38,542 nt of DNA from Balamuthia mandrillaris (lineage: Eukaryota; Discosea; Longamoebia; Balamuthiidae), in assembly GCA_031835245.1 (NCBI GenBank), contig JAVKOQ010000436.1:1-38542 (forward strand). Reading direction: 5' to 3'. The position numbers and the translations under genes are program-made. The notes beneath the pieces were generated by a model. It had not been told where the DNA came from and did not search any database. It worked only from the letters and a program-made list of their open reading frames with translations. This document shows positions 9,896-21,274 of this stretch, piece by piece; the stretch's first letter is position 1; the number at the start of each line of letters is the position of its first letter.

Positions 9896-11961
9896 TTAAC
9901 AAGTATCTCCTGGAAGAGGAGCACTGGAAGTGTCTCTGTTTTGCCAGCTGCCGTTCCACTTTTCTTTCCAGCACTCCAAAAACTGCTTCCACTCTTCCAC
10001 GCTCTTCACCCCGTTGGGAAAGGGTTCGGGCTCTATGGTCGCCGTTCCTCGCTCGTCGATCCGCACGTTCTCTTCCCCGTCTTGGACCGCTCCAACGTAC
10101 CAAGTGTTGAAGACGTGCTGATTGCCGGCATCCACCCGAAGCGGGGCCGTTTGTTTGGGAGAGAGAAGAGAGAAGGACGGGGAGGTGAGGGCGGCGAGCA
10201 CGTCGGCTTTGGCGGAGGATGCGGCGGCCCGCGCGGCTTCGCTCCAGAGATAGACGGCGGTGTAGGCCGCTGCTTGCTGGTCGCCCGTCACCGAGATGGA
10301 GCCGTATTGTTGCTTGAAGCTCGATACAAAGGCATGGCTTGCGCTGATGTTTAAACTCTGAAAGTAGTTTCTTTGCAACATAACAGAGAAATAAGATAGA
10401 AGAAGAAGAAGAAGAAGAAGAAGAAGAAGAAGAAGAAACACAAGAACAAGAAGAACAGGTTGAAGGACGACGCAAGAAGACAAGAACAAGAAGCACATCG
10501 CAGAAAGAAGAACGCCATTACCGAGAGAGATAGGTGCCAACAAAGGAGCCGAGGCCGATGATAGGAATGTCGGACTCGCTGGTGGAGAAGGAGACGACAG
10601 GAATGGGGTCATCCTCCGGCTGTTCGGCCTGAAGTATGCTGAAAAAGTTGGCGTTGGTTTTACCGGTGATGGTGTGCAGAATGACGTCCGGTTGGGTCGT
10701 GTTCACGATCTCTCCCACCATCTAGACCGTGGCGCAGACACCAGATAGCATCATCAACAGGAACGGCGAACAACATGTAGACAGAGAGAGAAGATGATGG
10801 AAAGAAAGAAGGAAGAAAGGCCAAACGTACGGTGGTGATATCGGCAATGGAGTTATCGGAGACAAAGAGAAAGTGTTCGGTGATGTTTGTTGGGTCGATG
10901 CCGTTGGCGGTGAGTTCGTCCTTGATGATGGCATGAACGGCTCTTGAGTAAATGCCATCCGCCCCGACCAGAGCAAAGCTGCGCCATCCCTGCTCGGTTG
11001 CAGCCCAACGAACGGCCGGAAGCACTTGTTGGTTTGGTATCCCTCCTTTTATTTTGCAAGCGTAAGAAGAGAGAAGCAGAGAACGAGAAAGATGGAGAGA
11101 GAGAGAGAGAGAGAGAGAGATACAGAGAAGAATGTTAAAAAAAAATTACCTGTGTACACCACATCGGGATGACTCTCAAGCCCTTCATAGTGAGCCGGAT
11201 AGAACAACAGCCCATCAGACTCCTCCAACACCGGCAAGACGGCCTTCCTGCTGGGGCTGCTCCAACAACCAAAGATCACCGCCACGCCTTCCGTTTGCAG
11301 CAGGTCCGTTGCCTCCGCTGCAAAAATCTCTTCATCCGAACCCCCATCTCTTTTTTTTTTTTTTTTTTTTTGTTAAAGTTTTCAGAAGAAGAAAAGACGA
11401 AGAAGGAGAAGAAGGAGAAGAAGAAGGAGAACAAGAACAAGAAGAAGAAGAACAAGAAGAAGAAGAAGAAGAAGAAGAAGAAGAACAAGAACAAGAAGAA
11501 CAAGAAGAGCAAAAAAAAGAAGAACAAGAAGAAAGAAACCTGATTATAGGTCGTAAGAGCGTGCCGTTGAGCCCACCTGCGGCATTGATCTCGTTGATGG
11601 CCAACAAGGTGGCGTCCACGATGGGTCTCTCGCTGCTGGCCATCGCTCCCGACAACGAGTGCAACACCCCTACATTCACATACTGCACCACTTCTTCCTA
11701 TTCTCTCCCATCAAACAACAAAAAAAAAAAGATCAGAAAGCAAAAAGAGAGAAAGAAGATAAAAAGAAGAAAGAAGAAAGAAACAGGTGGAACCTCTGGA
11801 CATTCCGCAAGGGAAGGGTAGGGCTCGCAGTCGCAACCCTGCTTGCCGATGCCCAGCCCCAACCCCAACGCCAGACTTATCACCAGCAGGCTGACGGCCA
11901 ACAGGGTGGCCACCACCCCGAACATCACTCCCAACAAACGTTGTCCCACCACTCCTCCCAT
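9896..11961 (-). CDS. Membrane-anchored UrtA/AmiC-like amide or urea binding protein
   Basis: Six exons in minus-strand order: 11961-11785, 11697-11540, 11349-11150, 11042-10831, 10721-10522 and 10370-9896. They total 1422 bases, 473 residues. Residues 8-38 are a strongly hydrophobic segment after a short MGGVVGQR leader: a signal anchor or uncleaved signal. From about residue 60 the protein follows the bacterial urea/short-chain-amide binding fold (periplasmic binding protein type 1). Motifs include [67 protein letters not shown] and [10 protein letters not shown]. It ends soon after the ligand-binding domain, so no kinase or cyclase domain is attached. Bacterial relatives feed ABC transporters or control amidase genes; no such partner gene is in the window. 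The gene is nested between two same-strand ROCO genes and converges on copy 1 with 68 bases between stops. A bacterial ancestry followed by intron gain is inference. Ligand unknown. Confidence 0.88.
10399..10440. repeat. (GAA)n microsatellite in intron 5 of the UrtA-like gene
   Basis: A run of about 12 GAA/AGA triplets on the + strand lies within the 10371-10521 intron. On the coding strand this is a TTC tract, which fits the coding-strand pyrimidine bias of introns here. Confidence 0.8.
11351..11539. repeat. Intron 2 of the UrtA-like gene: purine-rich tract plus T20 run
   Basis: On the + strand this 189-base intron holds about 20 consecutive T (11351-11370) and then GAA/AAC repeats to about 11530. 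On the coding (minus) strand the order is donor, TTC/TTG microsatellite, then a poly-A run directly against the AG acceptor. A poly-A tract at the place where a polypyrimidine tract is normally expected is unusual. Confidence 0.8.
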
Positions 11962-12423
11962 GGTTCGTCTTTCTCTCTTCCACCTTCTGTTCTTCTTCAC
12001 TTCTTCTTCATAGAAACCAAAACGGCAAGAGGAGGAACCGGGAGTGAGGAAGAAGAAGACTAACAGGAAGAGAAGAGGAGAGGAAGGGAATGAACGAACG
12101 GTTGCTGTTAATTAACGGCAATGTTCCTCGAAGCGGTACCTCTCCCTCCTCCTCTTTTGCCGTTTGTTGGAAACATGTTCCTTCATTAAGCTCTGCCTCC
12201 ACATTTTAGAGAGCCAAGAGCTTGGTGGATAGAAGAACGGGGGAGCGGAGCTGCCCGTTTCGTCAGGCTGTTAGAGAAAAAGTAGGATTTAAGCACGTTA
12301 AACTTCGACTGTTCCGTTCTTCTTCTCTTCTCTCTCTCTTCTTCTCTTCTTTCTCTCTCTCTCTCTCTCTCTCACTCTCTCTTGTTCTCTTGCCTTCCTT
12401 TCTGTCTTCTCCGTTCTCCTTCG

Positions 12424-12455
<32 letters not shown>

Positions 12456-12504
12456 GGTCCTTGGCTTCCATGTAACTAACCCCACACTTAGTTCGTGAAG
12501 GCGA
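11962..12504. promoter_or_regulatory. Shared upstream region of the UrtA-like gene and ROCO copy 2
   Basis: These 543 bases separate two divergent starts. The stretch holds CT microsatellites at about 12320-12380 and 12424-12450, and no convincing reading frame. The CT runs followed by a CACTTAG at about 12485 could be a 5' leader intron of ROCO copy 2. No known promoter motif was recognised. Confidence 0.4.
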
Positions 12505-13510
12505 ATGTCGGCCACCAGGGACCTTGACAAAGCTTCCGTGCCGTCGGCATCGGTATTCCTGACCTTCTGCCCTGTTCTTTTGTTATGCACGTACCGTAAC
12601 GTCTCCTGCTTTTCTTCACCCAACAACAGCTTATAGCAGGAGAGGAGGTGATAGCCAGGATCCCTCAAATCAAACTCGGGATAGTGGCCACGTCCAACAA
12701 CGAAGGCAGCAGCGGTGGAAGAGGCCGAAAAGGGGGAGGAGCGGGAGGTGGGAGAAGAGGAGAGGCAGCCACCGAACCCACAATCCTCCTTCGCAGGAAT
12801 CGGCGAGCCACCACCAGCTTAGACAGCAGCGAAACGGAAGGAGAAAACGACAAGGACGAGGAAGGAGAGGACGACGCAGAGAGCAAGAGCGATTCTGGTT
12901 CGAAGCTCCTTGAGGGAAAGGGAAAGGGAAAGGGAATAGCGAATAGACGAGCATTTTCGAGCGCTGGGCGTAAAAGAAGCAGAACGGGGAGCAGCGGAGG
13001 GGATGGAAGCAAGAGCATAGAGGAGTTTAGGGGCAGCCATGGCACCATCATTCTCACCAACTATCGACTGTTCTTCATCAAGGATGCTGTACGCTCTCAC
13101 TTAGTTCTCTTCCTTTTCATGCTTGTTCTTGTTCTTTATCTTCTGCATCTTCTATGTTCTCATAGTTCTTTACAATAGCAAGCAAACAAAAAGAAAGACA
13201 AGAAAGAAGAGCAACGGCAGAGCAACACTGGCATCCTGCAACAATACCAAGTGATACCAGTGCCATTGGCATGCATAGCTAGCATTGAGCAACGCAAGTA
13301 CTCCAACAACGTCGGCGCCGTTGAGCTTTGCTTCAAAGATCACCGCTATCAAACCGTTCGTCTCATTCCGCGTGCCGCTATCGGTCCTGCCGTTGCTGCT
13401 CCAACGACGTCAGAAAGCACTTCGGAGGACTTGAACTCTCTCGTGAAGCTCCTTCGTGCTCATGTGTTTTGCAAGAAACTCACTAGTACGATCTTTTCGT
13501 TTCTTGCTTT

Positions 13511-13552
<42 letters not shown>

Positions 13553-15210
13553 CACTTTCTCAAACTATCTTTCGAACAAACAGACAGGTTCGCGTTCTTC
13601 AACCAAGAAAACGCCGTTAGACAGCAACACCAACTGGATGGATGGCTCCTGTTCGATGCCAGAGCTGAGTTCGTGGATCGACAGGGCGCCACAAAGGAGC
13701 TTTGGAAATGTTGTAAGGTCAACGCCAAGTACAAGCTTTGCGCGACCTATCCTAGCATGTTTTGGGTGCCGAAGGGCATGTCAGAGAAGCAACTGCAAGC
13801 CATGGCTGATTGCAGGAAAGAAGGACGCATTCCTGTGCTCTCCTGGAAGCAACCCACCACTAAGTATTTTCAGCACTCTTCTCTATTTCTCTTTCTCTTT
13901 TCTTTTCTCTTCTCTTTCCCTGTTTCTCTCGTTCTCTTGTTCTCTCTCCTTCCTCTTATTTATCCCTCTGTTCTGTCGGACCCGAACAAACAGGGTGTCA
14001 TTGTGGCGGGCTGAGAAGTTGATGAGAAAGTCAAAAGGAGATCTTATGACGACGGCAGAGGAGAGCGGCGTAACGGTAGACACGTCCTATCTTCGCGCGA
14101 TAGGAGCCACCAACGATCAGAGCAAAGAGGTGGCCCACTTCAAAGACTTCCCTGAACTCACTTTCAAAGAGAGCTTGTCCAAGCTGCGTTATCTCTGTGC
14201 TGAGTATGGCGCCATCGCCACCATTGACGTCACTCAGAATACCACCTCTTGGAAAGAAAAGCTGAAGGTATTTAGCTGTTATTCCTCGTTGCCCTCTTTG
14301 ATGTTCTTGGTTTGGTTATCCTAGTCCGTGTATGAACGCTAGCTCATTTCAACAAACAAAGGAAACAAAATGGCCAACAAACGGAATGTTATTGTTGAAA
14401 TACACTTTGACGGTCATTCAAGAGATAGAACAAGGCAAGTCGGTGGTACTGGAAAGCTCGGACGGACGAGACAGTGTTGCTCAGATCGTGTCTTTGGCTC
14501 AGATTTGTCTCGACCCCTATTACCGTACCCTCAAAGGCTTTGCTGTGTTGGTAGAGAAGGAATGGATGTGGTTTGGTAACTTTAGCGTTTTTCTGTCGTT
14601 CTCTTCTTGTTCTTGTTCTTCTTGTTCTTCTTCTTCTTTTCTTCCGGTATTTCTTTTCACTTATGATGTTGTCACAAAAAGGCACGGACTTTGGACAAAG
14701 ACAAACAAAGAAGTTTAGCGGAGCATCGCATTGTGCTCACTTCATTGCCTTTTTGGATGTTCTTTGGAGGATCGTGGAGCAGTTCCCCAACGCGTTCGAG
14801 TTCAATGAGGACCTGCTTCTTTTTGTCGGAGATTCTGTGTTCGATGCTCGCTTTGGCACTTTTCTGTATGAAAACGAGAAACAACGTATCACTGAAAAAA
14901 TAAGGTTTGTTGTCTTGTTTTGCTTCTCGTTCTGGTTCCTTCTGGTTCTCCCATCCTCATCCTTATCAACTAAAACACCACCATCTTTATTGTTAGTGAG
15001 AAGACTGTATCATTGTGGAGTTATATAATGGCTCATACGGACCAATTCCTCAACAAAGAATACATCCCCGTTCGGAGTCCGGCTGGTTCAAACGGAGCAG
15101 ACGCAGCAGAAAGAAAAACAACGTTGATTCCTTACCTCAGTTCCAAGTTTTGGTACCAATATTTCCTGCGGCCTTACTGCAAAGACGCCTTGAACATGTA
15201 ACATTCTCGC

Positions 15211-15247
<37 letters not shown>

Positions 15248-15290
15248 GTCTCTGTCTCTGTCTCTGTCTCTGTCTCTGTCTCTGTCTCTG

Positions 15291-15360
<70 letters not shown>

Positions 15361-18300
15361 TTCCTCCCTCCTCTCATCTTGTTGTCTTTCTCCCCAAATG
15401 TTTTAAACAGTGGCAACGAAACAACATCTGCAGTCACTACTATGAGTCTTTCACGTTACTTCCTTTGTCTCTTTCCTTCTCTCTCCAATCCCAACTTTAG
15501 CACCCTCCGCTCTCTTGACCTTGCTGAGAACAACATCAACACTTTGCCTTTCTCCCTCTCTCAACTCAGCCACTTAGCTCATCTCGACCTCTCTCGCAAC
15601 AACCTCGAAAACATCCCTGAATCCTTCTTTGAATCTCTTTCAGTCTCTACGTCTTCTCCTACCAACAGCGAGAAAGCAGAAAGATCAGGCTTGACTTTTC
15701 TCTCCTTGGCATGCAACGACCTTCGAGCATTACCTTCTTCCATCTCCTCTCTTTGCAATCTTTCCGACCTGAACATTAGTCACAACTCTCTCACTATCTT
15801 TCCATCAACCATCGCCGCTCTCTCCCGCCTGACCCGATTGAACGCCTCTCACAACAACATCCTTCGCCTTCGCAAGAGAGGAGGGGTGTCTGCTCTCTCT
15901 GAACTGCGAGAGCTGAACTTGAGTCACAACAAACTGTACGAATATCCCGCTGTGCTGCTGAAGAATCATGTTCACTTGGAGAAGCTTTACTTGAAAGCGA
16001 ATCAGCTGGCATGCTTCCCAGCTGCAAAGCTCTCCAACCTCTCTCGTCTTGAGGTGCTCGATCTCAGGGAGAACATGTCTCTTGTACAGCCTGCTTCCGC
16101 TTCTTCTACCACCGAGCAAGACTCTTCGCCCTCAACCAAACGATCAAGGAGCATCGCCTCCCCACAAGACCTATCTCGAAAGAGAAATGATTCTGGCAAT
16201 AGCAAAGTAACTCCTGCACAACGCTCTGTTGCATTGATAGAAAGCCTCTGCTCCAGCAACGCCACTCTTCGCGAGCTCTACGTTCATGGACTTCGTCTTC
16301 GCCCGGCGGACGAGGCCAAAAACGTCGAAGCCCCTCTCCCTTTCCTGCCAGCCCTCTCCCATCTGCGTACTCTTTCCCAGCTGGATCTCAGCCACGCAAC
16401 GCTAACGGCCCTCCCTGCGGAACTCTTTGCCCTTACGGCCTTGACTTCTCTGATCCTGGACCACAATGGGCTGGCTAATTTGCCTCCTAACATAGCTGAG
16501 CTGAAGCAGCTAACAAGACTAAGCTTGGGTTGGAACGAGCTCTCGACTTTACCTCCCGAGTTAGGCTATCTCAAGGAGCTGAAGATGCTCAGCCTGGCCC
16601 ATAACAAAGGGCTGAAAGCATTGCCCGTGCAGCTTGGTTTTCTGGCCAAGCTGGAAGAGTTGGACTTGGCGGGCATCAAAGGGTTGACCTTCCCTCCGAA
16701 GGAGCTGTTGAAGAAGGGCAGCATCGATCCTATTCTGAGCTTCCTGCGACATGCCTATCAAGGCTTGGTCCCTTTGTACCGCATGAAGTTGATGATAGTG
16801 GGGCAGGAGAATGCAGGAAAAACCACCCTGTTGAAGCACTTGAAGAAGAGGAGCATCAGAGCGCTCAGGAAAGGAACCACTCTCAACGCCGTGCTCGGAG
16901 GGTTGAAAGATAAAGGAGCAACGACTACAACGGCGAGCCCCCAAACAACAGATACAGTATCCAGTGATGACCTTCAGGATTTCTTGATGAACATATCAAC
17001 AGATGGTATTGACATAGAGGAGTTGTTTGTGCCCATTACGAAAGACCAGGAAAAGCAGAAAGTGCAGTTGAGCGTTTGGGACTTTGCTGGTTTGTGCTTT
17101 CTCCCTCCTCCCTCCTCTTTTTCTGTAGCTCTGACACTTTCAAAGGTCAAGAATTGTATTACACGACGCATCAGTTCTTCCTTTCCCAAAGATCTCTATA
17201 TGTGCTCGTGTTTAACCTCGTTGTCGGCTTTGATAATGGCCGACTCGACCATTGGTACCTCTTCTTTTGCTTTTCTCTGCACACCTCTTGTGTTGTGGTT
17301 GTTGTTGCAACTCTCTCTTTTCTGCTCCAACAGGTTGCACTCAGTGAAAGCCAGAGCAGGCAGCAAAGCTCCGATCATCATAGTTGGCACGCACGCGGAC
17401 GACCCCAAATGCACTGAAGAATACTTAGAGGCCACTCGCGCCGCCATCTCCGCCAAGTTCCTCTCCTCCCGCCGCTTCGCCTCCCTGCTCAACCGGCAGG
17501 TCCACTTTGTGAGCTGCACCACGGGCAAGGGCATGGATCGGCTCTTCCAGGACATTGCCTCCGTGCTCGAAGGCCAACGCCACATGGGTCGGCCGATGCC
17601 CAAGTCTTACTTGCAGTTGGAGAAGGAGCTGTTGGACAGACGCAAGGAGCTCAACCCTCCTATCCTGCAATGGCAGGACTACGTGGCCGTGGCCAAGTTA
17701 TGCGGCATACAGGAGGAGCAAGGCGACTTGCTCACGGCGACCGAGGTGCTGCACAACTTGGGATCCATCGTTCACTTTGAGGATGCCAAGTTGAGGGAGC
17801 TAGTCATCTTGGATCCGCAGTGGTTGACCAAGGTCATGAGCAGCATCATTACTACCAAACATAACTATGCCAAGACCGGAGTTTTGATGCATAAGGTGTT
17901 GGCGCAGCTGTGGCGAGCACCCGACTTCCCCCTCAGCGTTCATCCTTTCTTGCTTTCCTTGCTCACCAAGTTTGAGATTGTGTTCAAGTTGGAAGGTGTT
18001 GCAGAGGATGATGGCACTGAAGGTGATGAAAAAGAGCAACAAGGACAAGAAGAGAGCAAGGAGGAGCGAAGTTTGGTGCCATCGTTGTTGCCGGAAGAAC
18101 GACCAGACAAGATGGTGGAAAGGCAGTTCTTTGCGGATAAGCTGCCGGGCATTCAGAGGAAAGCGAGCCACGGACCCAGCCACACTTTTGGAAGGTTTTA
18201 TTTCTTTGAGTTTGTGCCGAGTGGCTTTTTCAGTCGTATCATGGTTCGATTGCTATCATTCCAAAGGTGCTTTCCTACTTTCTTTTTCTTTTTGCTTGTT

Positions 18301-19145
18301 CTCCTTCTTCTTCTCTTTCTTTCTTTCTCTCTGCGTAACAAACAGAACTATACAGTTCTTTGGAGAATCTATCAGCTCGATTGTATTGGCGCTACGGGCT
18401 TATAGCCACTATACGACGCAACAAACAGAAAACAGCGGACATCCTCCTTATAGAGCACATCGAAAAGGAGAAGAAGCTGGTGGTGCTGCTTCGCCTCTCC
18501 TCCGAGAACAGCATGATGGAGTCCAGTCTTTACAACATGATCATTAGTACGGTGGAAGGACTCATCCAGGACTGGTACGAGTTGGAGGGACGAGTGGAAG
18601 TGCCTTGCAGCCATTGTGTGGGAAAGATAACAAGTTTGGAGAGCATTCGTCGCGGGCCAGTGGATGTAAAGAGTAACAGTAATTCAATTGCTGCTGAGAC
18701 CAACATTAACCGGTCACCGACCGATGTGGGAGAAGAGGTCTTCACTTTTCCATTATCACAATGTCAAATGAGCAGTACGTCTTCTTAGTTTTCTTTTTGT
18801 TTGCTGTGTTGTAACGCTATATTGACAATACCCACCATGACATCAGTATTGAAGGGAGAGGCATTTGTTTATTGCAGAGGAGAAAAACCCATTCGGTTGG
18901 ACCAACTCGTTCCTGACGTTGTCATGAGCAACATCGAAGGCAAGCGAATCAACTACAAGGATTTGTACTTTGAGAGCAAGATCGGAGAGGGCAGCTTTGC
19001 TTCCGTCTACAAAGGCATCTATAACGGCGAGACGGTGGCCATCAAACAGCTCAAAGACCTCAAAACCTCCAAGAAGGTCACTGAGAGTGAAATCATTAAA
19101 GTCTTCGACAACTTTCGCCATGAAGTTTGGTTGATGAAGTACGCA

Positions 19146-19185
<40 letters not shown>

Positions 19186-20645
19186 AGGCAACAAAGTTGA
19201 CTTTTTGTTATTACAGTGGGATATCGCATCCAAACTTGCTGAACTTTAAGGTTTTCAACCTCCTGTCCCTTTCATTTGCTTCTCTTCTTTCTATTCTCTA
19301 CTGGCTCTTGTATTCATCTTCCTTACATTCCATCTTTGTTCTTACAACCGAACCTTTTTGTCGTATAGGGATTCTGCATGGACCCTCTATGCATCGTGAC
19401 GGAGTTCATACCAGGTGGCAATCTCTTTGACTACATCCACGGAAGAGGTCCCTCCTCCTACAGTCTCGGCTCCGAAGGCTCCACCAGCGAGGAGAGAAGC
19501 ACCAAAGCCAAGGAAGCTCTCTCTAACATAAACTTCCTGGAGACCATGGACTGGCCGCTGCGCCTCAAGATCGCGAAGGACATGGCCAAGGGCATGGCTT
19601 ATCTTCACAGCACCTCGCCTCCTACCATCCATTCTGACTTTAAGAGTCCCAATATCTTGGTTTGTTATCTTTCTCACTTTGGTCCTCTCTTTCTCTCTCT
19701 TTCTCTCTCTCTCTTTGCTCATTGCATGGTGATAACTTACCAAAACACACGAAAAAAACTAAAGCTGATGGATCTGTCCAAGGATGCAAGCGTGGTGGCC
19801 AAAGTGTGCGACTTTGGCCTGGCCAACAACGTTGGATGGCAGCTGGTCGGGCGAAAAGTCTTTAACCCGGTGTGGTTGGCCCCTGAAATCATGCGTGGCG
19901 AAGAATATAACACCAAAGCTGATGTTTATGGTTTGTCAGCCATCCCATTCCTCTCCATGTCTTTCCTCTATCTCTCTCTGCTCTAGTTCATCCATTTCGC
20001 TTTCCTCTCATATTTATTTTCGTTCCTTTCTCCTCAACACCACAAACAGCATACGGGGTGGTGTTGTGGGAGCTCCTAACGGGCAAAGAGTTCATGGCCT
20101 CTGAGCGTTTCTTCAACCGCATCGAGAAACATGTCACCGCAGGCAAACGTGAGGAGGTGCCTGCCGATTGTCCCGTGCCCGAGTACGTGCAGCTACTGAC
20201 CGCCTGTTGGTCGGACGACCCGCACGCCAGACCCTCCTTCAAGCGCATTGTCATGGATGTCGACCGGATGCTGCGCACGTACTTCCCCGACCACGCCGAC
20301 TATGATGCTGCCTTGGTTGGTGGTGGCAGTGGTGAAAAGAGTGGAACGTTTGTGAAGAGGACCATCGAAAGGCTGAACGAGTACAGCCGACAGAAGAAGC
20401 AGTTCTCCAGGATTGGACCCTCCGCTTCGTTTATTGCTGGCTATCACCACGCTGCCGACAAGAAGAAGGCAACGACAAGGAAGAAGAAAAAGAAGAAGAC
20501 GGTGATGGTGACGATGAGGATGGAGGAGGAAGAGGGGACAAAGGGAAAGAACGGTGAAAAGGGGAACAAGAAGATGACCAAGACTACAAAGACAAAGAAG
20601 AAGAAAACGGTTGTGAAGGCGGAAGAGAAACGCAGAGAGGAATGA
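12505..20645 (+). CDS. ROCO protein, copy 2: GRAM, pseudo-myotubularin, LRR, Roc GTPase, COR, kinase (Pats1-like)
   Basis: Seventeen exons: 12505-12552, 12630-13088, 13221-13485, 13584-13863, 13994-14267, 14362-14575, 14682-14904, 14997-15197, 15411-17089, 17146-17254, 17334-18266, 18356-18774, 18847-19138, 19217-19250, 19369-19659, 19765-19930 and 20050-20645. They total 6483 bases, 2160 residues. The domain order matches copy 1: GRAM (to about 200), myotubularin-like (200-655), leucine-rich repeats (660-1110), Roc with P-loop GQENAGKT (1119-1126), COR (about 1310-1700), and kinase with IGEGSFASVYKG (from 1747), VAIKQLK, HSDFKSPN (Asp1900), CDFG (Asp1923) and APE. The Lys-rich tail is short. 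The phosphatase loop reads ESSDGRDS, with Ser474 for Cys and Ser480 for Arg. HRD is HSD. Copy 2 lacks most of copy 1's homopolymer inserts, which explains the 249-residue difference. The first 16-residue exon is the least certain part; the gene could start elsewhere upstream. Confidence 0.92.
15198..15410 (+). repeat. Intron of ROCO copy 2 with (TCTGTC)n and (TC)n microsatellites
   Basis: Tandem TCTGTC hexamers (about 15217-15300) run into a pure TC tract (about 15300-15358). This intron sits at the junction of the myotubularin-like region and the leucine-rich repeats. Copy 1 has an intron at the same place and phase (3264-3388) that is TC-rich but not tandemly repeated, so the repeat expanded after duplication. 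Confidence 0.85.
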
Positions 20646-20754
20646 AGAATGAATGCTCGCTATACTGGCCGCAGCTAGGACCATAGCATTTGTGCCCTGT
20701 AAAACAATAAGGTCCCATGTGAAGAAGAAGTTTTTTGTTTGTTTGTTTATTGTT

Positions 20755-21183
20755 TCATGACCATAGACTCCCGGAGGCTTCCACGGCTTCACCCATCTTG
20801 GCCCCTTTGGAGGTGAGATACTCCACGAGCTCGCTCCGCTGCGCCTCGGGCGCTCTCACCGCCTCATCCAAGGCCGTCCGCCGGAGGTCGTTCTTGACGT
20901 TGAGCGCGGCGTTTCCCTCCTCCACCAACAGCCTGAGCACCTCCAGGTGGCCGTTCAGGGCGGCCCAGTGGAGGGCCGTGTTCTTTGTGCGGTTGGAGAG
21001 GTTGGGGTCGGCCTTGGCGGAGAGCAAAGTGCGCACAATGTCGTGATGCCCGTTGGCGCTGGCCATCATCAGCGCGGTGTTGCCCCGTTCGTCCTGAAAG
21101 TTGACCTGCGGGGGCGTGGGGCTGTTGAGCAGGCCCTTCACCTCGTCCAACTCGCCATACCTTGCCGCTTCCACCAGCTCCAT
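20755..21183 (-). CDS. Small ankyrin-repeat protein
   Basis: A single-exon gene of 142 residues. It starts with MELVEAARYGELDEV and has about three to four ankyrin repeats, visible as GNTALMMASANGHHDIVRTL, NTALHWAALNGHLEVLRLL and RTALDEAVRAP. There is no signal peptide or membrane segment, so it is probably a soluble binding protein. The size and the N-terminal layout recall small eukaryotic ankyrin proteins such as yeast Yar1 (a chaperone for ribosomal protein Rps3), but repeats alone cannot establish that. It converges with ROCO copy 2 (109 bases between stops) and diverges from the phosphopantetheinyl transferase gene across a 91-base AT-rich spacer. Base composition is GC-rich compared with the flanking spacers. 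Confidence 0.88.
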   Translation of the reverse strand: MELVEAARYGELDEVKGLLNSPTPPQVNFQDERGNTALMMASANGHHDIVRTLLSAKADPNLSNRTKNTALHWAALNGHLEVLRLLVEEGNAALNVKNDLRRTALDEAVRAPEAQRSELVEYLTSKGAKMGEAVEASGSLWS

Positions 21184-21274
21184 CTTGCTTTTTCTTCTAT
21201 CTTCTTTTTATTATTCTTTATTTTATCCAACTTTTATCACATTTTATCGTCGATAATTCAGGTTTTTCACGAAA
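21184..21274. promoter_or_regulatory. Compact bidirectional promoter
   Basis: Only 91 bases separate the divergent ATGs of the ankyrin and phosphopantetheinyl transferase genes. The spacer is T-rich and contains an imperfect inverted motif TTATCGTCGATAA near 21245. Similar TTATCG words occur upstream of the PI-kinase-like gene near 31256 and 31300. The regulatory role is inferred from position only. Confidence 0.45.

Noticed and set aside
11351-11370. T20 run as the tail of a retroposed insertion
   Set aside because: It lies exactly against a splice acceptor of the UrtA-like gene, with no recognisable element body or target duplication. Fits the A-rich acceptor pattern.
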